Of a DNA stretch of 23,551 nucleotides, positions 1 to 7,521 are shown one piece after another; positions within the stretch are counted from its first letter, which is position 1, and every line of letters starts with the position of its first letter. Location of the stretch: the NCBI GenBank assembly GCA_004357505.1, contig SMWC01000108.1:1-23551 (forward strand). The letters run 5' to 3'. The translations under genes and the position numbers were made by a program. The notes under the pieces were generated by a model, which did not search any database, was not told where the DNA came from, and worked only from the letters and a program-made list of their open reading frames with translations. This DNA is from Gammaproteobacteria bacterium. Its GTDB lineage: Bacteria; Pseudomonadota; Gammaproteobacteria; Steroidobacterales; Rariloculaceae.

Positions 1-1941
1 GATCTGGTGACCGGCGTAATTCAAGCGCACCGTGACGGCTTCGGCTTCTTAGCCCCGGACGATGGCTCCGAAGATGTCTATCTCGCCGCTTCTGAAATGA
101 GCTCGTTGTGGAATCGGGATCGAATCGTCGTGCGCGTCAGTCCGAGTCCACGTGGCGGTCGCGAAGGGCGGCTCGTAGAGGTACTAGAGCGAGTTACGAA
201 TGAGGTTGTCGGCATGTTCGGTCGTGACAAAGGGATCGACGTCATAGTTTGTGAAGGTGAGCCCGAAGCCCGTGTATTGATCCCGAGGGGGGAGTCTGCC
301 GGCGCCAGGTCGGGAGACGTTGTTCGCGCGGCGATAGTACAACACCCGACCGGAAGAACCGATGCGATCGGTCACGTGATTCGCGTAGTCGGTCGTCTCG
401 ACGACCCGGGAATCCAAACGGATATCGCCATCCTGTCTCACGGTCTGCCCGATGAATGGCCAGATGCCGTGCAGCGCGACGTCGGCACATTGCCCGCAAC
501 TGTTCGGTCAAGCGCGAAGCGAGATCGGGTGGATCTCCGCAAGTATCCGCTCGTTACCATAGACGGCGCGGACGCGAAAGACTTCGACGACGCCATTTAT
601 TGCGAGCGACGCGGAGGAGGTTGGCGTTTAATCGTTGCGATCGCGGATGTCAGCCACTATGTGGAGCCCGATACGGCTCTGGACCGAGAAGCGCTGGCCC
701 GTGGCACCTCCGTCTATTTTCCAGATCGAGTCCTGCCGATGCTGCCGGAAGCGCTCTCGAACGGTCTGTGCTCTCTGCGGCCGCGCGTGGATCGGCTGTG
801 CCTGGCTTGCGACATGGAAGTGTCGAGCGAGGGCGAGGTGACGCGATCACGATTCTACGAGGGCGTCATGCGCTCTGCCGAGCGGCTAACCTATAGCGAG
901 GCTGAGCGTATTCTCAGCGGTAAGATCGATGACAAGCGAGTGGCGCTCAGGGCTCAACTCGAGCCGCTTAGAGAAGTCTATCGGGCCTTTGCAGGGCGGC
1001 GTCGGCGTCGTGGAGCGATCGACTTCGACCTACCCCAGACGGCGATCGAGTTAGACGATCGTGGCCGCGTCAGCGATGTTCACGTCGTCGAGCGCCTGAT
1101 CACCCACAAGATTATCGAAGAATGCATGATCGCGGCGAATGTCGAGGCGGCCAAGCGGATCCGCAAAGCCAGAATTCCCGGGCTTTACCGAGTACATGAC
1201 GGCCCGGATGCGGATCGTATCGAGGAGCTGACCGTGTTTCTGCAGGGACTGGGCCTGAAACTATCATCACCGAGCCAGATTCGGCCTCGTGATCTGAGTC
1301 GCTTGATCGAAAGCGTTGCAGGTCGACCCGAAGCCGAGATCATCGAGACCGTTATTCTAAAGAGCATGAGTAGGGCGCACTATCAGCCGCGCAATGTCGG
1401 GCATTTCGGATTGGCTCTGCCCAGTTACAGTCACTTTACTTCGCCGATACGGCGTTATCCGGATCTACTTTTGCATCGGGCCATCAAACAGCTACTACGC
1501 CGTGGCAAAGCGCAAGGCTTTCGTTACACGTTGCAGGAAATGGAGCGGCTAGGTGAACACTGCTCTCGAGCCGAGCGTCGAGCGGACGAGGCGGTATGGC
1601 AGGTCGAGGAGCGCCTGAAGTGCGCGTATCTGCAAGATCGGATCGGAGATGAATTTGACGTACTCGTGACCGGCATCACGTCGTTTGGGTTGTTCGTACG
1701 ACTTCCGGACTTGCAGATCGATGGCCTGGTTCACGTGACCGCTTTGCCGCGGGACAATTACCATCAAACTGCGGCGGGGACGGCGCTGACCGGCGAGCGC
1801 ACTGGCACGACGTTTCGGCTAACCGACAGACTGAAAGTCAAGTTGATCAAGGTCGATGTGGGAAATCGCAAACTCGATTTCGTGCCCGTGGATTTTAAAC
1901 CTGACGCCCCTGCGAAAGTGAGGCGAAAGCGGCGTGGGTAG
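1..1941 (+). CDS. rnr: Ribonuclease R, 5' end cut off by the window
   Basis: RNase R is a processive 3'-to-5' exoribonuclease that degrades structured RNA and takes part in rRNA and tmRNA quality control. The frame is open from base 1, and the GTG at 7 is internal: aligned on the catalytic aspartates, its residue corresponds to about residue 87 of E. coli RNase R, so the N-terminal helix-turn-helix region is missing. Counting from that GTG, cold-shock domains occupy roughly 1-160. The RNB nuclease domain follows, with the metal-binding cluster DGADAKDFDDA (D186, D192, D194, D195, matching E. coli D272, D278, D280, D281) and the TSPIRRYPDL signature near 478. An S1 domain spans about 547-625. 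The tail after S1 is basic but much shorter than the lysine-rich tail of E. coli. The last 8 bases overlap rlmB, which suggests cotranscription. Confidence 0.97.
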   Translation, partial: DLVTGVIQAHRDGFGFLAPDDGSEDVYLAASEMSSLWNRDRIVVRVSPSPRGGREGRLVEVLERVTNEVVGMFGRDKGIDVIVCEGEPEARVLIPRGESAGARSGDVVRAAIVQHPTGRTDAIGHVIRVVGRLDDPGIQTDIAILSHGLPDEWPDAVQRDVGTLPATVRSSAKRDRVDLRKYPLVTIDGADAKDFDDAIYCERRGGGWRLIVAIADVSHYVEPDTALDREALARGTSVYFPDRVLPMLPEALSNGLCSLRPRVDRLCLACDMEVSSEGEVTRSRFYEGVMRSAERLTYSEAERILSGKIDDKRVALRAQLEPLREVYRAFAGRRRRRGAIDFDLPQTAIELDDRGRVSDVHVVERLITHKIIEECMIAANVEAAKRIRKARIPGLYRVHDGPDADRIEELTVFLQGLGLKLSSPSQIRPRDLSRLIESVAGRPEAEIIETVILKSMSRAHYQPRNVGHFGLALPSYSHFTSPIRRYPDLLLHRAIKQLLRRGKAQGFRYTLQEMERLGEHCSRAERRADEAVWQVEERLKCAYLQDRIGDEFDVLVTGITSFGLFVRLPDLQIDGLVHVTALPRDNYHQTAAGTALTGERTGTTFRLTDRLKVKLIKVDVGNRKLDFVPVDFKPDAPAKVRRKRRG

Positions 1942-2719
1942 GCGCACCCGAAGCAAGAAAGCGCACACCATCTACGGTGTGCACGCAGTACGGGCACTGC
2001 TCGAGAAGCGCCCGGGCGCGATTCTGAGCGCGACAGCGTTGCGGGGCTCATCTGCCGGCAGTCTGCCGGAGTTGTGTAAGACCTTGGAGGAGCTCGGAGT
2101 CCCGCTGCAACGCGTCTCGCGTACGGAGCTGGATCAGCTAGCGCAGGGTGGTACTCATCAAGGCATCATTACCCGGACCCGCGGTCTGGAAGAGGTCGGC
2201 ATTCGCGAGCTCGAGGAACTGGTTATCCATCGCGGCAAGGCCTTTCGCGGCCTGGTATTGGACGGTGTCCAGGATCCGAGAAACTTGGGCGCGTGTCTCC
2301 GTAGCGCAGATGCGGCTGGGGCGGATGCGGTGATCGTGCCGAAAAACCGGGCAGCGCGACTGACGCCTGTCGCGCTGAAAGCGGCCACGGGTGCTGCAGA
2401 GACGGTCAGGATGGTCAGGGTCTCGAACCTCGCTGCCACGCTCCACTGGCTCAAGGAGGCCGGTGTGTGGGTCGTGGGTGCGGCCGCGGACGCGCGGCGA
2501 TCCGTCTACGATTCGAGGCTTGAAACCCCGGTCGTGCTGGTCATCGGTGGTGAAGGGCGGGGCTTACGACGCCTAACGCGAGAGCTCTGCGACGAGCTGG
2601 TTTCGATCCCGATGCAGGGCGCTGTCGCGAGCCTGAATGTTTCCGTCGCTGCCGGTATCCTGTTGTTCGAGCTCAACCGGCAGTTAACGATTCGCAGCTC
2701 CGGACGCCATGGCGCTTGA
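1934..2719 (+). CDS. rlmB: 23S rRNA Gm2251 2'-O-methyltransferase RlmB
   Basis: This is a SAM-dependent SPOUT-family methyltransferase that modifies the ribose of G2251 in the peptidyl-transferase P loop of 23S rRNA. The protein has 261 residues; E. coli RlmB has 243. An L30e-like substrate-binding domain covers about 1-75. The knotted catalytic domain shows all three SpoU motifs: DPRNLGACLRSA at 114-125 (N117, R123), VIGGEGRGLRR at 203-213 (E207), and IPMQGAVASLNVSVAA at 225-240 (N235). The GTG start lies inside the end of rnr, giving an 8-base overlap, and the family sequence HTIYGVHAV begins soon after it. The rnr-rlmB pairing is conserved in gammaproteobacteria. The C-terminus runs about 10-15 residues past the usual end and has no recognisable domain. 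Confidence 0.96.
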   Translation: MGRRTRSKKAHTIYGVHAVRALLEKRPGAILSATALRGSSAGSLPELCKTLEELGVPLQRVSRTELDQLAQGGTHQGIITRTRGLEEVGIRELEELVIHRGKAFRGLVLDGVQDPRNLGACLRSADAAGADAVIVPKNRAARLTPVALKAATGAAETVRMVRVSNLAATLHWLKEAGVWVVGAAADARRSVYDSRLETPVVLVIGGEGRGLRRLTRELCDELVSIPMQGAVASLNVSVAAGILLFELNRQLTIRSSGRHGA

Positions 2720-2744
2720 GCCTCGGTTGGCACTCAAGTAGGAT
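2716..2744 (+). promoter_or_regulatory. Candidate sigma-70 promoter for the rpsF operon
   Basis: TTGAGC at 2716-2721 and TAGGAT at 2739-2744 are separated by 17 bases. Each hexamer matches the consensus at four of six positions. The -35 box overlaps the rlmB stop codon, and the predicted start would give an mRNA leader of about 70 bases before rpsF, enough to hold the hairpin at 2773-2797. Found by eye only. Confidence 0.4.
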
Positions 2745-2772
2745 GGCGTGCTCGAACCATTCGTTACTCCTT

Positions 2773-2815
2773 GCCTCACCGGCGAGTTCCGGGAGGCTTT
2801 AATCCGAAGGGAGCC
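2773..2815 (+). promoter_or_regulatory. rpsF leader hairpin, possible S6:S18 autoregulatory site
   Basis: GCCTC (2773-2777) pairs with GAGGC (2793-2797), and CCGG (2779-2782) pairs with CCGG (2789-2792), with a single bulged A and the loop CGAGTT. Known rpsF leaders carry a motif that binds the S6:S18 complex, with a conserved CCG next to a short hairpin that imitates 16S rRNA; the ACCGG here could play that part. A second, mutually exclusive pairing joins GGCT (2795-2798) to AGCC (2812-2815) and would enclose most of the Shine-Dalgarno sequence. Only three Ts follow the main stem, so it is not a classical terminator. Structure is seen; function is inferred. Confidence 0.42.
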
Positions 2816-2824
2816 TAGCAGTTG
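2807..2824 (+). promoter_or_regulatory. Shine-Dalgarno and TTG start of rpsF
   Basis: AAGGGAG at 2807-2813 lies 8 bases before the TTG at 2822. The translation from that TTG begins MRHYEIVFLVHPDQSEQVP, almost identical to the start of E. coli S6, so the rare TTG start is well fixed. Confidence 0.8.
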
Positions 2825-3538
2825 AGACACTACGAAATTGTGTTTCTGGTCCATCCTGACCAGAGCGAGCAAGTCCCGGCCATGATGGAGCGTTATCGGC
2901 TCATGATCGAGGGGGCTGACGGTCATATCCATCGCGAGGAAGATTGGGGGCGGCACCAGCTTGCCCATCCGGTCAATAAAGTTCATAAGGCCCATTACCT
3001 GATGTTTAACATCGAGTGCGGTAAAGCTGCGCTCGATGAACTCGTCGGAGCGTTCCGATTTAACGATGCGGTATTGCGCTATCTCGTCATCAAGCGGGAT
3101 AAAGCCATCACAGAAGTTTCCTTCATGGCGAAAACGCGGGCAGAGGAAAAGGCCAAGGACGCGCAGGCCGCTGAGGCGGAGGCAGTTCGCGCCAAGGCTG
3201 CGGAAGCAGCGCGAGCGGCCGCCGCGAAGGAAAGCGCTCGGGCCGAAAAGGAAGCGCCATCTGACCAAGTCGCCACGGCCGATAGTGGTGCGCCCGTTGC
3301 AGAATCGGCTGCCGAAGACAGTGCGAAGGAAAGCGCGAACGCGGATGCGAATGAATCTGGAGAGGACTCTGCAGAAGATGCTGCGGACGAGGGTGCGGCA
3401 GCGACCGTGGACGAGCCTGGAGAGGACTCTGCAGAAGATGCTGCGGACGAGGGTGCGGCAGCGACCGTGGACGAGCCTGGAGAGGACTCTGCAGAAGATG
3501 CTGCGGACGAGACTTCTGCGAAGAAAGAGGAGAGCTGA
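2822..3538 (+). CDS. rpsF: 30S ribosomal protein S6 with long repetitive acidic tail
   Basis: S6 binds 16S rRNA together with S18 in the platform of the small subunit. Residues 1-100 are a normal S6 core closely matching E. coli, including NKVHKAHYLMFN and FRFNDAVLRYLV. The protein has 238 residues where 95-135 is usual. Residues 103-145 are a charged, alanine-rich, probably helical stretch. Residues 150-238 are acidic low complexity, with the 20-residue unit GEDSAEDAADEGAAATVDEP at 180-199, repeated exactly at 200-219 and begun a third time at 220. The end, KKEES, resembles the acidic end that RimK glutamylates in E. coli S6. Translation starts at TTG. rpsR follows after 2 bases, with no priB between them. 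The core is certain; the role of the tail is unknown. Confidence 0.97.
   Translation: MRHYEIVFLVHPDQSEQVPAMMERYRLMIEGADGHIHREEDWGRHQLAHPVNKVHKAHYLMFNIECGKAALDELVGAFRFNDAVLRYLVIKRDKAITEVSFMAKTRAEEKAKDAQAAEAEAVRAKAAEAARAAAAKESARAEKEAPSDQVATADSGAPVAESAAEDSAKESANADANESGEDSAEDAADEGAAATVDEPGEDSAEDAADEGAAATVDEPGEDSAEDAADETSAKKEES
3357..3511 (+). repeat. Perfect 60-bp tandem repeat inside rpsF
   Basis: Bases 3357-3511 repeat with a period of 60 and no mismatch, about 2.6 copies. The two complete rows 3361-3420 and 3421-3480 are identical, and the third copy diverges at 3512. The period is a multiple of three, so copy-number change would add or remove 20 residues without shifting the frame. Identity at every third codon position points to recent duplication. 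Confidence 0.95.
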
Positions 3539-3540
3539 GC

Positions 3541-3765
3541 ATGGCAAGATATTTCCGACGCAAAAAGTTTTGCCGTTTCACTGCCGAAGGGGTCGAGGAG
3601 ATCGACTACAAGGACCTAGCGACGCTAAAAGCTTATATAACTGAAACGGGTAAAATCGTTCCCAGTCGCATTACCGGCACGCGGGCGCATTATCAACGCC
3701 AGTTAGCGATAGCGATCAAACGCGCACGTTTCCTCGCACTGTTGCCCTATACCGACCAGCACTAA
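3541..3765 (+). CDS. rpsR: 30S ribosomal protein S18
   Basis: S18 binds the 30S platform as a heterodimer with S6. The 74-residue product starts MARYFRRKKFCRFTAEGVEE and contains TETGKIVPSRITGTRA and a basic helix ending LLPYTDQH, nearly the same as E. coli S18 along its whole length. A strong AGGAGAG at 3528-3534, inside the end of rpsF, lies 6 bases before the ATG, so it is probably translated in step with rpsF. C11 in KKFCRF is the conserved cysteine of the cysteine-containing S18 form. Nothing unusual is seen. Confidence 0.98.
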   Translation: MARYFRRKKFCRFTAEGVEEIDYKDLATLKAYITETGKIVPSRITGTRAHYQRQLAIAIKRARFLALLPYTDQH

Positions 3766-3799
3766 CCAGGACGCCTCGCGCGAGCAGACCCATCCTGAT

Positions 3800-4675
3800 A
3801 TGAAGGTCTTCGTGCAATGGGTGTCAGGGCGGCGCTACCGGTTGGTTCTGCTTGCCGTCGCACTCGTCCCGATTCTACCTGTCGCCACCACGGCACTGCT
3901 GACCCTCGAAACCATCCGCCGGGGCGGCGTACAGGGGAGCTACAGCGCGCTTGCCGGCACGGTTGGGATTCTCGCATTTGGGACAATCTCGGGTGCCGAC
4001 AGCGGGATCCTGGCTGCAGTCGGCTCGTTCACGCTGTTTGCGGGCGTTGCGCTGGGCGTTCTTGTCCGTTCGACCAACTCCCTCGCGCTGGCGTTTCAGG
4101 GCAGCCTGCTGTTTTGCGTGGTGGGTGTGATCGGTGCCAGCGTACTCTGGCCCGACCCCAGTGTCCTGATAGGCGGCACGATTGAGCAGTTCGTCGAGAT
4201 CTTTCGGGCCAGCGGTGCAACCGAGGACCAGCTGGCTAACATACGTGGCTGGGATACGTTGTTTTTTGGCTTGCTGGCTGCGGCCGTGTTTTCGCAGCTT
4301 GCTGCGGCGCTGCTGCTGGGTTATTGGTGGAACTCCTTCGGCAAGTCCGGTGGTCAGTTCGGTCTGCAGTTCAGGATGCTGAAGCTAGGCCGCGTGCTGG
4401 GAATTCCGGCCACGCTGTTGATGGCGGGCAGTCTGGTGTTAGACCTGCCACTGATTCAGAATCTGTTCCCTCTGGCACTGCTCGGGTTCTGGTTCCAGGG
4501 TCTCGCGGTCGGCCATGCTTGGGCGCGAGCGAAGCGCTGGCATCCGGCCGTGCTGGGTACCGCGTATGTGTTGTTGATTACCCCGCTGACCGGAGTGGTG
4601 ATCTTGATCATCGGTTCGATGGGATTGGTAGACAATTGGATTAACTTGCGGGCGCCATTGCATCGGCTGACCTGA
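3800..4675 (+). CDS. DUF2232 (YybS-like) integral membrane protein
   Basis: This 291-residue protein has about eight hydrophobic segments (near 14-36, 48-66, 68-89, 97-117, 152-175, 197-216, 221-240 and 251-276) and ends with a short basic tail. Its place between rpsR and rplI, the membrane topology and the QFGLQFRMLKLGR segment near 186-198 agree with the DUF2232 family found at this locus in Pseudomonas (PA4933). The molecular function of the family is not established. The segment at about 120-150 is a polar loop containing FVEIFRASGATEDQL. The ATG at 3800 lacks a good Shine-Dalgarno sequence and lies 34 bases after rpsR, so expression probably depends on readthrough from upstream. Assignment rests on synteny and topology. 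Confidence 0.8.
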   Translation: MKVFVQWVSGRRYRLVLLAVALVPILPVATTALLTLETIRRGGVQGSYSALAGTVGILAFGTISGADSGILAAVGSFTLFAGVALGVLVRSTNSLALAFQGSLLFCVVGVIGASVLWPDPSVLIGGTIEQFVEIFRASGATEDQLANIRGWDTLFFGLLAAAVFSQLAAALLLGYWWNSFGKSGGQFGLQFRMLKLGRVLGIPATLLMAGSLVLDLPLIQNLFPLALLGFWFQGLAVGHAWARAKRWHPAVLGTAYVLLITPLTGVVILIIGSMGLVDNWINLRAPLHRLT

Positions 4676-4691
4676 CAGGAGCGAGTAGGAC

Positions 4692-5240
4692 ATGGAAATC
4701 ATACTGCTGGAAAAAATCGATAACGTCGGACGTATTGGCGACAAAGTGAGCGTCAAGCCCGGTTACGCTCGAAATTACCTGATCCCCCAGGGTAAAGCAA
4801 CGCTGGCGACACCGGAGAATATCGCCAAGTTCGAGGCGCGACGGGCAGAAATTGAGGCGAAGGCTTATGGGGAATTGGAAACTGCCCAAGCGCGCGCCGC
4901 ACAGATCGAGGGTCAAGTTCTGCGCGTCAAAGCCAACGCAGGCCCAGCAGGGAAGCTGTTCGGCTCAATCGGTACGTCGGATATCGCAGAGGCTTGCGAT
5001 GCCCTTGGTTTCGCTGTCGAGCGCAGCGAGGTTCGTCTGCCAGAAGGGCCACTGCGCGTCGTCGGTGAGCACCAAATAGAACTTCACTTTAGGACCGACG
5101 TGAATGTTACGTTGACGGTAGTGGTGGAGAGCGATCAGACGGAAGTGTGGGTAGATGAGGCAGAGGCAGCAGACGCAGCAGACGTAGCAGAGACGACAGA
5201 CGCGGCAGAGATCACGGCGACCCACGGGTCGGAAAAGTAA
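4692..5240 (+). CDS. rplI: 50S ribosomal protein L9 with acidic C-terminal extension
   Basis: L9 binds 23S rRNA near the L1 stalk and helps maintain translational fidelity. The N-terminal rRNA-binding domain is typical: MEIILLEKIDNVGRIGDKV, then VKPGYARNYLIPQGKA at 21-36. A connecting helix covers about 41-75 and the C-terminal domain about 76-148. The protein has 182 residues instead of about 148-150. Residues 150-182 are an added acidic, alanine-rich tail (EAEAADAADVAETTDAAE), similar in composition to the tail of S6 from the same operon. AGGAG at 4677-4681 lies 10 bases before the ATG. dnaB follows after 53 bases. Confidence 0.97.
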   Translation: MEIILLEKIDNVGRIGDKVSVKPGYARNYLIPQGKATLATPENIAKFEARRAEIEAKAYGELETAQARAAQIEGQVLRVKANAGPAGKLFGSIGTSDIAEACDALGFAVERSEVRLPEGPLRVVGEHQIELHFRTDVNVTLTVVVESDQTEVWVDEAEAADAADVAETTDAAEITATHGSEK

Positions 5241-5244
5241 ACCG

Positions 5245-5271
5245 GAGCGGCTAGCCTAGTATGCTAAGCTC
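5245..5271 (+). repeat. Small inverted repeat between rplI and dnaB
   Basis: GAGC (5245-5248) pairs with GCTC (5268-5271), and TAGC (5252-5255) pairs with GCTA (5263-5266), with an internal loop and a 7-base loop. There is no T-run, so it is a poor terminator. It could shape dnaB translation, since no clear Shine-Dalgarno sequence precedes dnaB, or it may be chance. Confidence 0.25.
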
Positions 5272-5293
5272 ATAGATAACTGAACTAGCACCA

Positions 5294-6691
5294 ATGGTCG
5301 AAGCCCTCGCAACACATAACGTTACTGCTGGCACTACGGAGGCGCTGCGACTACCACCGCACTCCATGGAAGCCGAGCAGTCTTTACTCGGCGGTCTGAT
5401 GCTGGATCAGCGCGCGTGGGATGAAGTTGCGGACGTGGTGTCCGCCGGAGATTTCTATCGGCAGGACCATCGTCTGATTTTCGAGGCGATAGCCGTGCTG
5501 ATCGAGCGAAATCAGCCACCGGACGCCGTCACGGTGAGCGAGCATCTGGAGCAACAAGGCGACCTGGCCGCGGCCGGTGGGCTTGGCTATCTGGCTCAGC
5601 TTGTCCAGGACACGCCTAGCGCCGCCAATATCAGGGCCTATGCCCAGATCGTTCGCGAGCGGGCCATGTTGCGGGATCTGATCGAGATCGGCGGCGACAT
5701 TGCGGCCAGCGCCCACAATAGCGAAGGGCGGACGGTCGAGGAGCTGGTCGATCTCGCAGAGCAGCGGGTTTTCGACATTGCGGATCGCGGCCAGCGAAGC
5801 GGTCAGGGCTTTAAGCCGCTCAAGGAAATTGTCTCGAAGACGATCGACCGGCTCGACGTCCTCAGTCGTACCGAGGGCATGATCACCGGTATTCCCACCG
5901 GTTTCACCGAGATGGACGAAAAGACTGCGGGCCTTCAGCGCGGAGATTTGATTGTGATCGCGGGCCGTCCTTCGATGGGTAAGACATCGCTAGCAATTAA
6001 TATCGCGGAGAATGCCGCTATCGGCCATCAGATTCCGACCGCAATTTTTAGTATGGAAATGTCGGCCGAGCAGCTGAGTTTCAGAATGATCGGTTCCATC
6101 GGTCGCGTTAGTCAAACTCGTCTGAGAACCGGCAATCTTTCCGAAGACGACTGGCCGAGGATCAACTCAGCAGTATCTATGATGTCGAATGCGCCGATTT
6201 TTATCGACGACGCGCCGGCACTGACACCCACGGAGGTGCGTGCTCGATCCCGCCGGCTGAAACGCAAACACAACCTCGGACTCATCATCGTGGACTACCT
6301 GCAACTCATGCAGGTGGCCGGTACCAAGGAGAACCGTGCGACCGAAATTTCAGAGATATCGCGCTGTCTCAAAGCACTTGCCAAAGAGGTGGACGTGCCC
6401 GTCATTGCTTTGTCCCAGCTCAATCGCAGCGTGGAGCAACGTACGGACAAGCGGCCGGTCATGTCCGACCTGCGAGAGTCAGGTGCGATCGAACAGGATG
6501 CGGATGTGATCTTCTTTATTTATCGGGAAGAGGTTTATGACAAGGACACGCCGCGTAAGGGAATCGCCGACATCATTATCGGCAAGCAGCGTAACGGTCC
6601 GGTGGGTGAATTCCGCCTGACCTTCATGGGCGAGTTCACCAAGTTTGAGAATCTCGTGGCCGAGGATTACGGTGAAGGCGTCTCCGGCTGA
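5294..6691 (+). CDS. dnaB: Replicative DNA helicase DnaB
   Basis: DnaB is the hexameric 5'-to-3' helicase that unwinds the replication fork and contacts DnaG primase. The 465 residues match the family length, and no intein is present. The N-terminal primase-interacting domain starts at PPHSMEAEQSLLGGLML (21-37). The RecA-like motor has Walker A GRPSMGKTS (224-232, K230), Walker B LIIVDYLQLM (330-339), ALSQLNRSVEQR (372-383) and SDLRESGAIEQDADVI (391-406). The ATG at 5294 gives a 20-residue lead before the conserved helix, which is normal. There is no obvious Shine-Dalgarno sequence. It closes the rnr-to-dnaB block and converges with the FHA gene, with 12 bases between the stops. Confidence 0.98.
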   Translation: MVEALATHNVTAGTTEALRLPPHSMEAEQSLLGGLMLDQRAWDEVADVVSAGDFYRQDHRLIFEAIAVLIERNQPPDAVTVSEHLEQQGDLAAAGGLGYLAQLVQDTPSAANIRAYAQIVRERAMLRDLIEIGGDIAASAHNSEGRTVEELVDLAEQRVFDIADRGQRSGQGFKPLKEIVSKTIDRLDVLSRTEGMITGIPTGFTEMDEKTAGLQRGDLIVIAGRPSMGKTSLAINIAENAAIGHQIPTAIFSMEMSAEQLSFRMIGSIGRVSQTRLRTGNLSEDDWPRINSAVSMMSNAPIFIDDAPALTPTEVRARSRRLKRKHNLGLIIVDYLQLMQVAGTKENRATEISEISRCLKALAKEVDVPVIALSQLNRSVEQRTDKRPVMSDLRESGAIEQDADVIFFIYREEVYDKDTPRKGIADIIIGKQRNGPVGEFRLTFMGEFTKFENLVAEDYGEGVSG

Positions 6692-6703
6692 TGCGGAACG
6701 AAG

Positions 6704-7507
6704 TTAGGAGATAAAGAAGCCCATTTTCACGCCGGCGAGCTCGATCACATCATTGTCTTTCAACCGCTGCGCCTGCGGGCCGATATCCTGTCCATTGACC
6801 AGGGGATATTTGTTCTGTTCGCCGCTCTCCACGTGGACGATGTAGAAACCCTCGGCGCGACGCGTGATGGCCGCAACCTGGATTTTCTGGTTACCTAGGG
6901 TCGTCAGAGCTTTAATGAGTGCCAGCTCCCGCCCTGCGAAAGTCCCCGACAAGACCTGAAGCTTGGCCTGCGGCAGCATCGGTCGGTTGGCTTGCCCGGT
7001 TAACGCCTGGGTCTTTTCCGGTGAGAATCCCGTGTCGATCTGCTGGCGAGCCGGTGCCAAGGCCCCTGCCCCTGCAGGTGCCGCGGCCGCTGCAGGCGGT
7101 GTGTCTCTATTCGCCGCCTCGTCGATCGCCTTCGCGGCTTTGGCGAGGTGCTTTTGCATCTGGTCGCTGGGCTCGATGACCATCGTTTTCTCGAACTCAT
7201 CCGGTGGTGTGGCAACCGCCTGATCGTCCACGTAGACCAGCTGATGATGCCCGGCTGTAATCACGTCACCATGCTGAAGCGCATGTTTCTTGATCAACTT
7301 GCCGTTAACGTAGGTACCGTTCGTGCTGTTCAGATCCTCGAGGAACGAATCGTTCAGAATATTGATGATCAGCGAATGATGGCCGCTGACTGCTGCATTA
7401 TCGACCCGAATATCATTATCAGGCAGACGGCCAATCGTGTAGCGTTCCTTGGTCATGTTGTACTCACCCAAGGTCTGCCCATCTAAACTAAGAATCAAAC
7501 GTGCCAT
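6704..7507 (-). CDS. FHA-domain phosphothreonine-binding protein
   Basis: This 267-residue protein lacks a signal peptide and is probably a cytoplasmic reader of Thr phosphorylation. An N-terminal FHA domain spans about 23-92 with all signature residues: GR (26-27), S41 and H44 in SGHH, and N60 and N63-G64 in DLNSTNGTYVNG. Residues 95-175 form a flexible alanine- and proline-rich linker that holds T108 in FEKTMVIEP and T166 in SPEKTQAL, both candidate kinase targets. A second FHA-like fold at about 183-265 is degenerate: the GR is GN and the Ser/His pair is missing. It is the last gene of the kinase-phosphatase operon, 14 bases after the phosphatase. The domain call is secure; partners and pathway are unknown. 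Confidence 0.9.
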   Translation of the reverse strand: MARLILSLDGQTLGEYNMTKERYTIGRLPDNDIRVDNAAVSGHHSLIINILNDSFLEDLNSTNGTYVNGKLIKKHALQHGDVITAGHHQLVYVDDQAVATPPDEFEKTMVIEPSDQMQKHLAKAAKAIDEAANRDTPPAAAAAPAGAGALAPARQQIDTGFSPEKTQALTGQANRPMLPQAKLQVLSGTFAGRELALIKALTTLGNQKIQVAAITRRAEGFYIVHVESGEQNKYPLVNGQDIGPQAQRLKDNDVIELAGVKMGFFIS

Positions 7508-7521
7508 CGTTCCTGTCCTGA

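Noticed and set aside
3357..3511. Repeat array that might look like a CRISPR or satellite
   Set aside because: Copies are adjacent without spacers, in frame, and encode the acidic tail of S6.
2684..3547. 287-residue open frame on the minus strand with arginine-rich repeats
   Set aside because: It is the complement of rpsF; its repeats come from the tandem duplication in the S6 tail, and it has no recognisable domain.
5145..5215. Tandem repeat in the rplI tail (GCAGACGCAGCAGACGTAGCAGAG)
   Set aside because: It is low-complexity alanine/acidic coding DNA without a clean period, unlike the exact repeat in rpsF.
5294..6691. Intein in DnaB
   Set aside because: DnaB is a common intein host, but the motor domain is continuous around Walker A and the length is normal.
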